A stretch of 64,000 bases of DNA from Roseicyclus sp. (GCF_018402035.1 NZ_JAGYJN010000001.1:434001-498000), one strand, 5' to 3'. Shown: positions 29,468-39,384, counted from the stretch's first letter. Translations and numbers: made by a program. Notes: generated from the letters alone by a model not told the origin.

Positions 29468-30859
29468 ATGAGTGCCATGCCCCCCATCCTTTTCGTCGAT
29501 GACGAAGCGCCGCTGCGCCATGCCGCTGCCCAAGCCTTGATGCTGGCCGACCATCAGGTGATCGCCTGCGCCGATGCGGCCAGCGCGCTGGCCCAGCTTG
29601 GGCGGGATTTCCCCGGCGTTTTGGTCACCGATATCCGCATGCCCGGCATGGATGGGCTGAGCTTGATGGCCGAGGCGCTCAAGATCGATGCCGAATTGCC
29701 CGTGATCTTGGTCACCGGACATGGCGATGTCGATCTGGCGGTCCAATCGATGCGCGACGGGGCTTATGATTTCCTTGAAAAACCCTATGCGCCCGCCCGG
29801 CTTGTCCAAGCGGTCGGGCGCGCCTTGGAAAAGCGGCGACTAACCTTGGAAAACCGCCGCCTGCGCGCCGTGGCGGGGCCTGATCTTGGGGGCGATCTTG
29901 TCGCCACGCGGCTTTTGGGGCGCTCGGCGGTGATGACGCGGCTGCGCGCCAGCTTGCGCGGCGTGGCCGCGACCGAGGCCGATGTGCTGATCGAGGGGGC
30001 CACCGGCACCGGCAAGACCATCATGGCACAGACCCTCCATGATATCAGCGCGCGCGCCACCCGCCCCTTTGTCGGGGTCAATTGCGCGGCCTTGCCCACC
30101 GCGCTGATCGAAAGCGAGCTTTTCGGCCATGAGGCAGGCGCATTCCCCGGTGCCACGCGCCCGCGCTATGGCAAATTCGAGCATGCGCGCGGCGGCACCT
30201 TGTTTCTTGATGAGATCGATAGCCTGCCCCTGACACTGCAAGGCAAGCTGTTGCATGCGATTGAGCATCGCGTGATCACGCGGCTTGGCTCAAACGACCC
30301 CATCGCGCTCGACCTGCGGATCGTTGCGTCCAGCAAGGGCGATCTGGTCGCCGCGGTGCGCGCGGGGCAGTTTCGGGGCGATCTGCTCTATCGGCTCAAC
30401 GTCGTCACATTGCGCCTGCCGACCTTGGCCGAACGGCGCGACGATATCCCGATGCTGTTTTCCGCCCTTCTGACGGCAATCGCCACACGCGAAGGGCGCA
30501 GCCCGCCCGATGTGCCCGGTGCGCTGCTCTCGGCGCTGACCATGCGCGATTGGCCCGGCAATGTGCGCGAGTTGCGCAATGCCGCTGAACGGATGGCCCT
30601 TGGCCTTGACCCTGATTTCGCGCGCGCCGAGGCGCAGGGCGATGACAGCTTGGCCGCACAGGTCGCCGCCCATGAGCGCCGCGTGATCGCCGCCGCACTC
30701 GTGGCCAACGGCGGCAGTATCAAGGCGACCTATGCCGCACTCCGCCTGAGCCGGAAAGCGCTCTACGAAAAGATGCAGCGCCATGGACTAAGCCGTGATG
30801 ATTTCCGCGTTGACGGGGCCACTATCGGCGACGCGCGGCCCGATGTGTCGAAAACGTAA
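29468..30859 (+). CDS. dctD: DctD-type sigma-54-family response regulator
   Basis: Receiver FVDDEAPLR...VTDIRMPGMDG, AAA+ Walker [24 protein letters not shown]-terminal HTH. Confidence 0.9.
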   Translation: MSAMPPILFVDDEAPLRHAAAQALMLADHQVIACADAASALAQLGRDFPGVLVTDIRMPGMDGLSLMAEALKIDAELPVILVTGHGDVDLAVQSMRDGAYDFLEKPYAPARLVQAVGRALEKRRLTLENRRLRAVAGPDLGGDLVATRLLGRSAVMTRLRASLRGVAATEADVLIEGATGTGKTIMAQTLHDISARATRPFVGVNCAALPTALIESELFGHEAGAFPGATRPRYGKFEHARGGTLFLDEIDSLPLTLQGKLLHAIEHRVITRLGSNDPIALDLRIVASSKGDLVAAVRAGQFRGDLLYRLNVVTLRLPTLAERRDDIPMLFSALLTAIATREGRSPPDVPGALLSALTMRDWPGNVRELRNAAERMALGLDPDFARAEAQGDDSLAAQVAAHERRVIAAALVANGGSIKATYAALRLSRKALYEKMQRHGLSRDDFRVDGATIGDARPDVSKT

Positions 30860-31030
30860 CATCGTAGCGCCGGATTGGGGTCGCTTTCGACCCACGACAC
30901 ATCGAAAACCCAAGGCTTTCTTGCAAGCCGGACATGCAGCCCTTGCATAGCGGGGATGCGCGCGCCACATCTGCGATCAGGCGGCCCGGCGGGGATCTGG
31001 GCGCTTGATCTATTCACAAGGGAGAGAAAC

Positions 31031-32023
31031 ATGACGTTCACCCGTCTCGCCGCCTTCGCGGCGACCACAGCACTCACCACTACGGCTGCTTTCGCAGGTG
31101 GCCATATCGACCGCACCGGCTGGCCGGCAAGCTTCACCGTCGGCACCGGCTCGCAGGGCGGCGCCTTCTTCGTTTACGGCTCGGGTTGGGCTGGTCTTGC
31201 TGCTGAGCAACTCGGCCTTTCGGGCAGCGGTGAAGTCACCGGCGGCCCGATGCAGAATATGGCGCTGGTGCATACCGGCGAATTGCCGCTCGGCATGACC
31301 ACCATGGGCCCTGCCGCCGAGTCGCTTGCGGGCAACAACCCGATCGCGCCCGGCCTGCAAATGACCAATGCCTGCGCGATGTTCCCGATGTATCAGACGC
31401 CCTTCAGCGTCACGACGCTGGCCTCCTCGGGCATCACCTCGATCGCTGATATCCCGGCGGGCGCGCGTATCGGTTTCGGCCCCGCAGGCTCGACCTCGGA
31501 TACCTACTTCCCGGCGATACTTGAAGGCCTTGGCTTGACCTTCGAGCGTCTGAACGGTGGTTGGGATGACCTTGGCGGCCAGCTTCAGGATGGCCTGCTC
31601 GATGTGATCGCCTTCGCCGCTGGCGTTCCGATCCCGACCGTTGCGCAACTGGAAGTGCAGACCGAGATCAACATCTTGGGCTTCACCGACGAACAGCGTG
31701 CGGCCATCACCGCAGCCTTCCCGGTGTCGAATTTCGACATCGCGCCTGAAACCTACACCACCCTGACCGAGCCCGCACCGGCTGTGGCCATGTGGAACTT
31801 CGCCATCGCAAATTGCGACCTGCCCGAAAGCTTCGTGCATGCCATCGTCGATGTCGTGATGTCGGACAATGCGCGTATGGTCGGCATCCACTCTGCCGCC
31901 CGTGAAACCCTGCCCGAGCATTGGGACAAGAACACCGCGATGATGTGGCACCCCGGTGCGGCCCGCTGGTTCACCGAAAACGCCGGTGCGACCATTCCCG
32001 CCGACAAGATCCACGGCATGTAA
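31031..32023 (+). CDS. TAXI family TRAP transporter solute receptor
   Basis: Signal peptide, FTVGTGSQGGAFFVYGSGWAGL, ARIGFGPAGSTSDTYF; TAXI pattern. Confidence 0.9.
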   Translation: MTFTRLAAFAATTALTTTAAFAGGHIDRTGWPASFTVGTGSQGGAFFVYGSGWAGLAAEQLGLSGSGEVTGGPMQNMALVHTGELPLGMTTMGPAAESLAGNNPIAPGLQMTNACAMFPMYQTPFSVTTLASSGITSIADIPAGARIGFGPAGSTSDTYFPAILEGLGLTFERLNGGWDDLGGQLQDGLLDVIAFAAGVPIPTVAQLEVQTEINILGFTDEQRAAITAAFPVSNFDIAPETYTTLTEPAPAVAMWNFAIANCDLPESFVHAIVDVVMSDNARMVGIHSAARETLPEHWDKNTAMMWHPGAARWFTENAGATIPADKIHGM

Positions 32024-32044
32024 TTTCCGCTAGTGACGAAAACC

Positions 32045-32075
32045 GGGGCCGCGCCTGTCAATCGGGCGCGGCCCC
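32045..32075 (+). other. Intercistronic stem-loop GGGGCCGCGCC-tgtcaatcg-GGCGCGGCCCC
   Basis: Perfect 11-bp stem between receptor and permease genes, no T run. Confidence 0.75.
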
Positions 32076-32128
32076 TCTCACAACAGACCGCATAATGGCG
32101 CAAGCACGGCCATGGGGGGACGACAGCC

Positions 32129-34426
32129 ATGACAACCGAACAGACAACACGCTCAGCCGATGCAAATGATGACCAGACAGATGGTCCGATCAGCGTCGAG
32201 GGTGTCGATGACGACTTGGTCGAAGCAAACCGCAGGCTGTTTTCCGGATGGGCCTATATGGCGGTTGCGACTGTCGCGATCGTCTATGCCGCCTTTCACA
32301 TGCTGGCCCTCAATGGCGTGTCGATCCGCAACCTGACCGGGCTGGATATTCCGTTTCTGCCAAGGTTTCCGATGGAAACCTGGAGCTTTCGGATTATCCA
32401 CATCGCGGGCGCGCTGGGGCTTGGGTTTTTACTCTTTTCTGCCTATTCCTTCACCGACAAGACGACATCAGCCCGCGATACCCGGCTGATCAGCCTGCTG
32501 GCGCTATTGCTGGCTATCCCTGCGCTGATCGCAGGGGCGACGGCCATCGGCTTTGATCAAACCATCGCCTCGGGGACTTTGCCGCAAATGGGCGGGCGTA
32601 CGACATGGGTCGCGTTCCCAGGGACCGAGATTTACAATACGGAACTTTATTGGTTCGGCATCCCGCTGTTGATTGCCACCTTTGGCGCGATCATGACGGG
32701 CTGGTTTGAGCGGCGTGCGCGCAGCAGTTTCACCGCCTCCGACATCGTGCTGGCGCTCTGTGGCGTGGTGGTTGCGATCTACTTGATCGCGATCTATGGC
32801 ACGGCGGCGCGCAATTCCGTGGGCACGCCTTTTGTGCCGATCGGCGTGGCCTTTGCCGCGACCGCAGGATCAGCGCTGATCTTAGAGCTCACACGGCGCG
32901 TGGCGGGGATGGCGCTGGTCGTGATTACCGGCATCTTCCTGCTCTACACCTTTACTGCGCATCTTTTGCCCGGCCTTTTGGCCGTTGACCGCGCCTATAG
33001 CTGGCAGCGTTTCTTTGGGCATGTCTATTCGGATGCGGGCATCCTTGGACCGACGACGGCGGTATCCTCGACCTATATCATCTTGTTCATCATCTTCGCG
33101 GCCTTCTTGCAGGCGTCGAAGGTGGGCGAATATTTTGTCAATTTCGCCTTTGCCGCAGCGGGCCGCTCGCGCGGGGGGCCAGCCAAGGTGGCGATCTTTG
33201 GCTCGGGCCTGATGGGCATGATCAACGGCACAAGCGCTGGCAATGTGGTGGCGACAGGCTCGCTGACCATCCCGCTGATGAAAAAGGTAGGATACGACAA
33301 AAAGACATCCGGCGCGATCGAGGCGGCCGCTTCGACAGGTGGCCAGATCATGCCGCCGATCATGGGCGCTGGTGCCTTCATCATGGCCGAGGTGACCGGC
33401 ATCCCCTATCAAGATATTGCCATCGCAGCCATCATCCCCGCCTTTCTCTACTTTGCCTCGGTGTATTTCATGGTGGATTTCGACGCCGCCAAACTGGGTA
33501 TGCGCGGCATGCGCGAGGATGAGCTGCCGAAATTCAGCCGCATGATCCGGCAGGTCTATCTGTTCATCCCGATCATCATCCTGATCGCCGCCCTCTTTAT
33601 GGGCTATTCAGTGATCCGCGCGGGCACATTGGCCACGGTGGCGGCTGCGATGGTCAGTTGGCTGACGCCTTACCGCATGAATATCCGCGCGATCCTCAAG
33701 GCGTTTGAACTGGCGGGCATCATGTCGATCCAGATCATCGCGGTTTGTGCTTGTGCGGGCATTATCGTGGCGGTGATTTCGCTGACCGGGGTGGGCGCGC
33801 GCTTTTCCAACGTGCTTTTGGACATGGCGGGGGTCAGCCAGCTTTTGGCGCTGTTCTTTGCGATGTGTATCGCGATCTTGTTGGGAATGGGCATGCCCAC
33901 GACGGCCGCCTATGCGGTGGCGGCAGCAGTGGTTGCACCGGGCCTTGTGCAGCTTGGCATCCCGGTCCTGACTGCGCATTTCTTTGTCTTCTACTTCGCT
34001 GTCGTCTCGGCCATTACGCCACCCGTGGCCTTGGCCAGTTACGCGGCGGCTGGCATATCGGGCGCCAATCCGATGGAGACATCCGTCGCCTCATTCCGCA
34101 TCGGCATCGCGGCTTTCATCGTGCCCTTCATGTTCTTCTACAATTCGGCACTTTTGATGGATGGCACGGTGGTTGAGATCATTCGCGCCACGATCACTGC
34201 GACCTTCGGGGTGTTCTTGCTCTCTGCCGGGGTTCAGGGCTGGTTCATGGGCGGGCGCTCGGTCTGGTACATCCGCTTGGGCTTGATCTTAGCTGCACTC
34301 TTCTTGATCGAAGGTGGCGTTTTGACTGATTTGATTGGTCTGGGTGCGGCATGCGGGCTTTTCTTGATCCAACGCCTCATCAAACCCCGCGAGAACGCCG
34401 CCATCCCGGTGCGCGGCGCAGACTAA
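32129..34426 (+). CDS. TRAP transporter permease, fused 4TM/12TM type
   Basis: 765 aa polytopic; GSGLMGMINGTSAGNVVATGSLTIPLMKKVGY, GGQIMPPIMGAGAFIMAE. Confidence 0.93.
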   Translation: MTTEQTTRSADANDDQTDGPISVEGVDDDLVEANRRLFSGWAYMAVATVAIVYAAFHMLALNGVSIRNLTGLDIPFLPRFPMETWSFRIIHIAGALGLGFLLFSAYSFTDKTTSARDTRLISLLALLLAIPALIAGATAIGFDQTIASGTLPQMGGRTTWVAFPGTEIYNTELYWFGIPLLIATFGAIMTGWFERRARSSFTASDIVLALCGVVVAIYLIAIYGTAARNSVGTPFVPIGVAFAATAGSALILELTRRVAGMALVVITGIFLLYTFTAHLLPGLLAVDRAYSWQRFFGHVYSDAGILGPTTAVSSTYIILFIIFAAFLQASKVGEYFVNFAFAAAGRSRGGPAKVAIFGSGLMGMINGTSAGNVVATGSLTIPLMKKVGYDKKTSGAIEAAASTGGQIMPPIMGAGAFIMAEVTGIPYQDIAIAAIIPAFLYFASVYFMVDFDAAKLGMRGMREDELPKFSRMIRQVYLFIPIIILIAALFMGYSVIRAGTLATVAAAMVSWLTPYRMNIRAILKAFELAGIMSIQIIAVCACAGIIVAVISLTGVGARFSNVLLDMAGVSQLLALFFAMCIAILLGMGMPTTAAYAVAAAVVAPGLVQLGIPVLTAHFFVFYFAVVSAITPPVALASYAAAGISGANPMETSVASFRIGIAAFIVPFMFFYNSALLMDGTVVEIIRATITATFGVFLLSAGVQGWFMGGRSVWYIRLGLILAALFLIEGGVLTDLIGLGAACGLFLIQRLIKPRENAAIPVRGAD

Positions 34427-34441
34427 CAGGGCCAAACAACC

Positions 34442-34470
34442 GCGCCGCCCCGCAGATCGCTGGGCGGCGC
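34442..34470 (+). other. Stem-loop GCGCCGCCC...GGGCGGCGC after the TRAP permease gene
   Basis: Perfect 9-bp stem shortly after the stop, no T run. Confidence 0.55.
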
Positions 34471-34540
34471 AAGGTTGCACCTTCACCTTTCCAAAAATAC
34501 GCCTGCAAGCCGCTGGCAAAGCACGTGATCGCCTGCCATC

Positions 34541-35719
34541 TTGTCACCCATGCAGCGGCTTTCCCAATCCCCGACCGATCCCGGCTTTGTCCAAGACCCC
34601 TACCCGTTTTATGCAAGGGCGCGGGCGGCGGGCGATCTGGTTTGGTGGGATGATTACGCCATGCCCATGGCCACCACCCACCGGGCGGTCAACACCATCC
34701 TGCGCGACCGCCGCTTTGGGCGCGCGCCGATTGCGCCGATAGAATTTCCTGCCCATCTCGCCCCCTTCTACGCGGTCGAGGCCCATTCGATGCTTGAGCT
34801 AGAGCCGCCACGCCATACGCGATTGCGGGGTCTGGTGCTGCGCGCCTTTACCTCGCGGCGGATTGCGGCCCTTGGCCCCGAGATTGCGGCGCTGGCCCAT
34901 GATCTGGCCACGGCCCTGCCGCAGGGTGAGGCATGCGACCTGCTTGATGCTTACTGCCGCCCGATCCCGGTGATCATCATCGCCCGGCTGTTAGGCGTGC
35001 CCGAGGCGATGGCCCCCGCGCTGCTGCGCTGGTCAGGCGCGATGGTGCAGATGTATCAAGCAGGCCGCACAAAGCACCAAGAGGAGGAGGCCGCAACAGC
35101 GGCCGAAGACTTCGCCACCTTCCTGCGCGGCTATGTGGCCGCGCGGCGCAGCGAGCCGCGCGACGATCTGATCAGCGCGCTCATCGCAGCCGAGGATGAT
35201 GGCACCACGCTTTCAACCGACGAGTTGATCTCGACCTGTATCTTGCTGCTCAACGCAGGCCATGAGGCGACGGTCCATAGCCTTGGCAACGGTGTTAAAC
35301 TCTGCCTCGAGACGGGCGCGCGCCCCAACGCCGACCCCGCCCCCTTGGTCGAGGAGATCCTGCGCTACGATCCGCCGCTGCATATGTTCACGCGCTATGC
35401 CTATGCGGATATGACGCTTTTCGATCATGACATAAAGCGGGGCGACCAAGTCGGGCTTTTGCTGGCATCGGCCAATCGCTGTGGCGCGGCCTATGCGCAA
35501 GCGGATCACTTCCTGCCAAACCGCAGCGACGGGCCGGTCAACCAAGCCTTTGGCGCGGGGCTGCATTTTTGCGTCGGCGCGGCGCTGGCGCGGCTGGAAC
35601 TCCAGATCGCCCTCCCGATCCTGTTCGACCGCCACCCGCAGCTTCGCCTCGCCGCGCCGCCGCAATACGCCGATATCTACCACTTCCACGGGCTCGCCGC
35701 GCTGCAGGTCACGGCCTAA
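34541..35719 (+). CDS. Cytochrome P450
   Basis: LNAGHEATVHSLGNG I-helix, ExxR-like region EEILRYDPPLHMFTRYA, heme motif FGAGLHFCVGAALARLE. Confidence 0.93.
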   Translation: MSPMQRLSQSPTDPGFVQDPYPFYARARAAGDLVWWDDYAMPMATTHRAVNTILRDRRFGRAPIAPIEFPAHLAPFYAVEAHSMLELEPPRHTRLRGLVLRAFTSRRIAALGPEIAALAHDLATALPQGEACDLLDAYCRPIPVIIIARLLGVPEAMAPALLRWSGAMVQMYQAGRTKHQEEEAATAAEDFATFLRGYVAARRSEPRDDLISALIAAEDDGTTLSTDELISTCILLLNAGHEATVHSLGNGVKLCLETGARPNADPAPLVEEILRYDPPLHMFTRYAYADMTLFDHDIKRGDQVGLLLASANRCGAAYAQADHFLPNRSDGPVNQAFGAGLHFCVGAALARLELQIALPILFDRHPQLRLAAPPQYADIYHFHGLAALQVTA

Positions 35720-35725
35720 GCAGGC

Positions 35726-37138
35726 TCAATCCTCGTCGTCTTCTTCCATCTGGGCGATCCGCGCGCCCGATTTCGAAGTGGTCACAACGCCAAGCGATTT
35801 CAGTTTCCGATGCAGCGCCGAGCGTTCCATACCCACGAAACTCGCCGTGCGGCTGATGTTGCCGCCGAAACGGTTGATCTGCGCCATGAGATATTGGCGT
35901 TCGAACAATTCGCGCGCCTCGCGCAGCGGCAAAGTGGTCAGGCGCGCCGACAGCCCCATCCCGTCATCGGCGGCACCCGCGCCCGCATCGCCCTGACCGG
36001 GCAGATCGGCGGCTTGAATCGGGCCGGTGTCATCGCCCAAGATCAGCACCCGCTCGATCATGTTGCGCAGTTGGCGCACATTGCCCGGCCAGCGCATGGT
36101 TTGCAAAAGCGTCACCGCATCATCGCCCAACTCACGCACGGCCAAGCCCTGTTCGCGGTTGAACTCGGCGATGAAATGACGGGCCAATTCCGGGATATCG
36201 TCGCGCCGATCCTCAAGGCTTGGCACCTCGATCGGGACGACGTTCAGCCGGTGGTACAGCTCTTCGCGGAACCGCCCCTCGGCGATCTCGGCCACAAGAT
36301 CGCGCGAGGTGGAGGAGATGACGCGCAGATCGACCCGCACCTTGGCCGTGCCGCCCACCCGGCTGAAACTTTGATCGACCAATACGCGCAAGATCTTGGA
36401 CTGGGTGCCAAGCGGCATATCGGCGACCTCGTCGAAATAGATCACCCCGCCATGGGCCTGTTCCAAAAGCCCCTGCTCGGTGCCGCGCTCGGCGCTTTCG
36501 CGACCGAAAAGCTTGACCTCCATCTCCTCGGGTTGGATCGCGGCGGATGAGGCGACGACAAAGGGCGCATCGGCGCGGTTGGAATTGGCATGCACATAGC
36601 GCGCGACCATTTCCTTGCCCGCACCCGGCCCGCCCGTCAGCATGACGCGCCCGTTGGATTTCGTTACCTTGTCGAGCTGCGATTTCAGTGCGCGAAAGGC
36701 CGCCCCACTGCCGACCATCTCGGCCGAAGGCCCATCTTGGCGGCGCAGCGAGGCATTCTCGCGCCTGAGCTTCGATGCCTCCATCGCGCGGCGGATAACG
36801 ACCAAAAGCTGGTCGATATTGAAGGGTTTCTCGATGAAATCATAAGCGCCTTGCTTGATCGCGGCGACCGCGATCTCGATATTGCCATGACCCGAGATGA
36901 TCACCACCGGCACTTCGGGGTTGTCGCGTTTGACATGGGACAGGATATCAATCCCATCCATGTTGCTGTCCTTGAGCCAGATATCGAGGATCATCAGCCC
37001 GGGGGCCGCGCGGTTCAATTCGGCCATGCATTCATCCGAATTCCCGGCCATGCGGGTGCTATAGCCCTCATCGCGCAGGATGTCGCAGATCAACTCGCGG
37101 ATATCGCGTTCGTCATCAACGACCAGAATATCACTCAT
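35726..37138 (-). CDS. ntrX: NtrX nitrogen response regulator
   Basis: Receiver MSDILVVDDERDIRELI, AAA+ domain, Fis HTH; adjacent to NtrY. Confidence 0.93.
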   Translation of the reverse strand: MSDILVVDDERDIRELICDILRDEGYSTRMAGNSDECMAELNRAAPGLMILDIWLKDSNMDGIDILSHVKRDNPEVPVVIISGHGNIEIAVAAIKQGAYDFIEKPFNIDQLLVVIRRAMEASKLRRENASLRRQDGPSAEMVGSGAAFRALKSQLDKVTKSNGRVMLTGGPGAGKEMVARYVHANSNRADAPFVVASSAAIQPEEMEVKLFGRESAERGTEQGLLEQAHGGVIYFDEVADMPLGTQSKILRVLVDQSFSRVGGTAKVRVDLRVISSTSRDLVAEIAEGRFREELYHRLNVVPIEVPSLEDRRDDIPELARHFIAEFNREQGLAVRELGDDAVTLLQTMRWPGNVRQLRNMIERVLILGDDTGPIQAADLPGQGDAGAGAADDGMGLSARLTTLPLREARELFERQYLMAQINRFGGNISRTASFVGMERSALHRKLKSLGVVTTSKSGARIAQMEEDDED

Positions 37139-39384
37139 ACCAAGTCTCCGTTGTGCAAGATGGGCAATGTGATGCGGGCCGCAGCGCCCACATGGGCATT
37201 GGGGCCAAAGGGTTCAGCATCGATCAGATCGAGCGTGCCGGCATGTTCCTCGACGATCTTCTTGACGATGGGCAGGCCAAGCCCCGTGCCTTTGTCGCGG
37301 GTCGTGACATAAGGTTCGAACAGCTTGGCGCGATCAGCAGGCAGGCCGATCCCGTTATCGGCAATCGTGATCACGGCCATGCCATCGGCCAGCGCAAGGC
37401 TGATGCGCAACTGCGGCTCATAGCCCTGTGGCGCGCCTTTTTCTTGAAGCGTTTCAATTGCTTCCCCGCCGTTCTTGATCAAGTTTGTAAGCGCTTGACC
37501 GATCATCGTGGCGTCAATCTCGGCCATCACTGGCGTCTCGGGGATATCGGTGACGAACCGCACGCCGGGCTGGCCCGCGCGCTGCAAAGTCACCGCCTCC
37601 CGCGTGAGGCGGGCCAGATCCTCGGCCTTGGTCTGGGGTTCGGGCATGCGGGCGAATTTTGAAAACTCATCGACGATCCGGCGCAGGTCGTTGGTCTGGC
37701 GCACGATGATCTCGGTCATTTCTTCAAGGCGCAGCTTATCCTCGCCCTCTAGATCGCGGGCATAGCGGCGCTTGATCCGCTCGGCTGACAATTGGATCGG
37801 CGTCAGCGGATTCTTGATCTCATGGGCGATGCGGCGCGCGACATCACCCCATGCCGCCATGCGCTGCGCGCTGACCAGCTGGGTGACATCGTCAAAGGCC
37901 ACAACGTAACCCTCGAGCGCCTCATCGACATTGCGTCGGGTCGACATGCGCACAAGCAGGCTTTCTTGCTTGCCGCCGCGTGTCAATTTGATCTCTTCTT
38001 GCACGCTTTCGGCGGTGGATTTCTGTAACCGCTCGAAAAGGGCCGCAAACTCCGGCACCGCCGCCGAAAGGCTCAGCCCGTGATCGCGCTGATCGACCAG
38101 TTGCAACAGCCGGAGCGCCGAGCGGTTCATGAAATCGATCCGCCCCCCTTCGGTCAGGCCGATGACACCCGCTGTCACCGAGCTGAGCACCGAATCAAAC
38201 AGCCGCCGCCGCGCCTCGGTCGCGTCGTTTTGCTCAACCATCGCGTCGCGCTGCCCTTTAAGTTGGCGGGTCATCTGGTTAAACAACTGGCCCAGCATCG
38301 CGATCTCATCATCGCCGCCATCGTCTGGCACGCGCACATCCAGATCGCCTTGGCCCACGCGCTGCGCGGCCCCCGCCAATTGGCCCACGGGGCGCGACAG
38401 GCGTTCGGCAAACCACAGGCCAAGCCAGATCGCGGCCAGCACCATGATGATCGCAAAGCCCAGATAAAGCAGGCCAAACTCGAACAGCACCCGGCCACGC
38501 TCGGATTCAAGCTGGCGGTAAAGCCGCACGGTCTGTTGGGTTTCATCCAGCAGCGCAAGAATTTCGCCATCCACCTCGCGGCTGACGTAAAGATAGCGGT
38601 CAGGATAAGCATCAAGGCGGTAGAGCGCGCGAAACTCGTTTTGTGTGCGATCCTCGATCAGCACCAACTCGCCACCTTCGGCGCGCGCGATATCGGCCGG
38701 ATCGGGGCGTTCGAAATCAAACAGATAGCTCGATTCGCCCCGCGCGCGGATGTCGCCCAGCCCGTCGATGACAAAAGCCTCTTCCAAGCCGCGCTGGATG
38801 CGGCTTTGGCCTTGGCTCAAGACTTGACGCAGATCGCCATCGGTCTGCAAAAGCGCGGCGCGCCGGTTGAGGTTCAAGAAATTGGCCAGCGCCAGCGTGT
38901 CGGTCGCCAAATCATCGCGATGCTCTTGGCTATAGGCGACGGCTGCATCGACCGAATTGCCCAAGGCGCGCGAGACGCGGTCCGAAAACCACCCCTCTAG
39001 CCCCATGTTCACGGTGATCGTGGCAAACACGGCCACAAGGATCGTCGGCACCAGCGCCACGATGGTGAACACGCCCGTCAGCCGCAGATGCAACCGCGAG
39101 CCCGCCGAGCGCGCGCGCCGCGAGGCCAAGATCCGCGCCACCTCGCGCATCACCAGCGCTGCGACCAAAAGGATATAGATCAGATCGGCCAGCAAGATCA
39201 GCCGCAGACCCGGCGCATCGGCCAAATCCGACAAAGGCCCAAGCACAAGGAAGGTGAGGAACGCCAGCAATGGCCCAAGCAGCACCAAACCCAAGGTGGC
39301 CGCGCTTCGCACGTTCGGGTTGTTCTTGAACCGCCATAACCGGTCCATCACACCGCCGGCCTGCCTGTCCGCGGTCTTGTCCAA
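37135..39384 (-). CDS. ntrY: NtrY sensor histidine kinase
   Basis: N-terminal TMs, HAMP, PAS, ARRIAHEIKNPLTPIQLSAERIKRRY H-box. Confidence 0.94.
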   Translation of the reverse strand: MDKTADRQAGGVMDRLWRFKNNPNVRSAATLGLVLLGPLLAFLTFLVLGPLSDLADAPGLRLILLADLIYILLVAALVMREVARILASRRARSAGSRLHLRLTGVFTIVALVPTILVAVFATITVNMGLEGWFSDRVSRALGNSVDAAVAYSQEHRDDLATDTLALANFLNLNRRAALLQTDGDLRQVLSQGQSRIQRGLEEAFVIDGLGDIRARGESSYLFDFERPDPADIARAEGGELVLIEDRTQNEFRALYRLDAYPDRYLYVSREVDGEILALLDETQQTVRLYRQLESERGRVLFEFGLLYLGFAIIMVLAAIWLGLWFAERLSRPVGQLAGAAQRVGQGDLDVRVPDDGGDDEIAMLGQLFNQMTRQLKGQRDAMVEQNDATEARRRLFDSVLSSVTAGVIGLTEGGRIDFMNRSALRLLQLVDQRDHGLSLSAAVPEFAALFERLQKSTAESVQEEIKLTRGGKQESLLVRMSTRRNVDEALEGYVVAFDDVTQLVSAQRMAAWGDVARRIAHEIKNPLTPIQLSAERIKRRYARDLEGEDKLRLEEMTEIIVRQTNDLRRIVDEFSKFARMPEPQTKAEDLARLTREAVTLQRAGQPGVRFVTDIPETPVMAEIDATMIGQALTNLIKNGGEAIETLQEKGAPQGYEPQLRISLALADGMAVITIADNGIGLPADRAKLFEPYVTTRDKGTGLGLPIVKKIVEEHAGTLDLIDAEPFGPNAHVGAAARITLPILHNGDLV

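Noticed and set aside
30860-31030. Possible sigma-54 promoter (CCGGACATGCAGCCCTTGCA) upstream of the TAXI gene
   Set aside because: GG to GC spacing is 13 rather than the required 10 nt, so it does not fit the -24/-12 consensus
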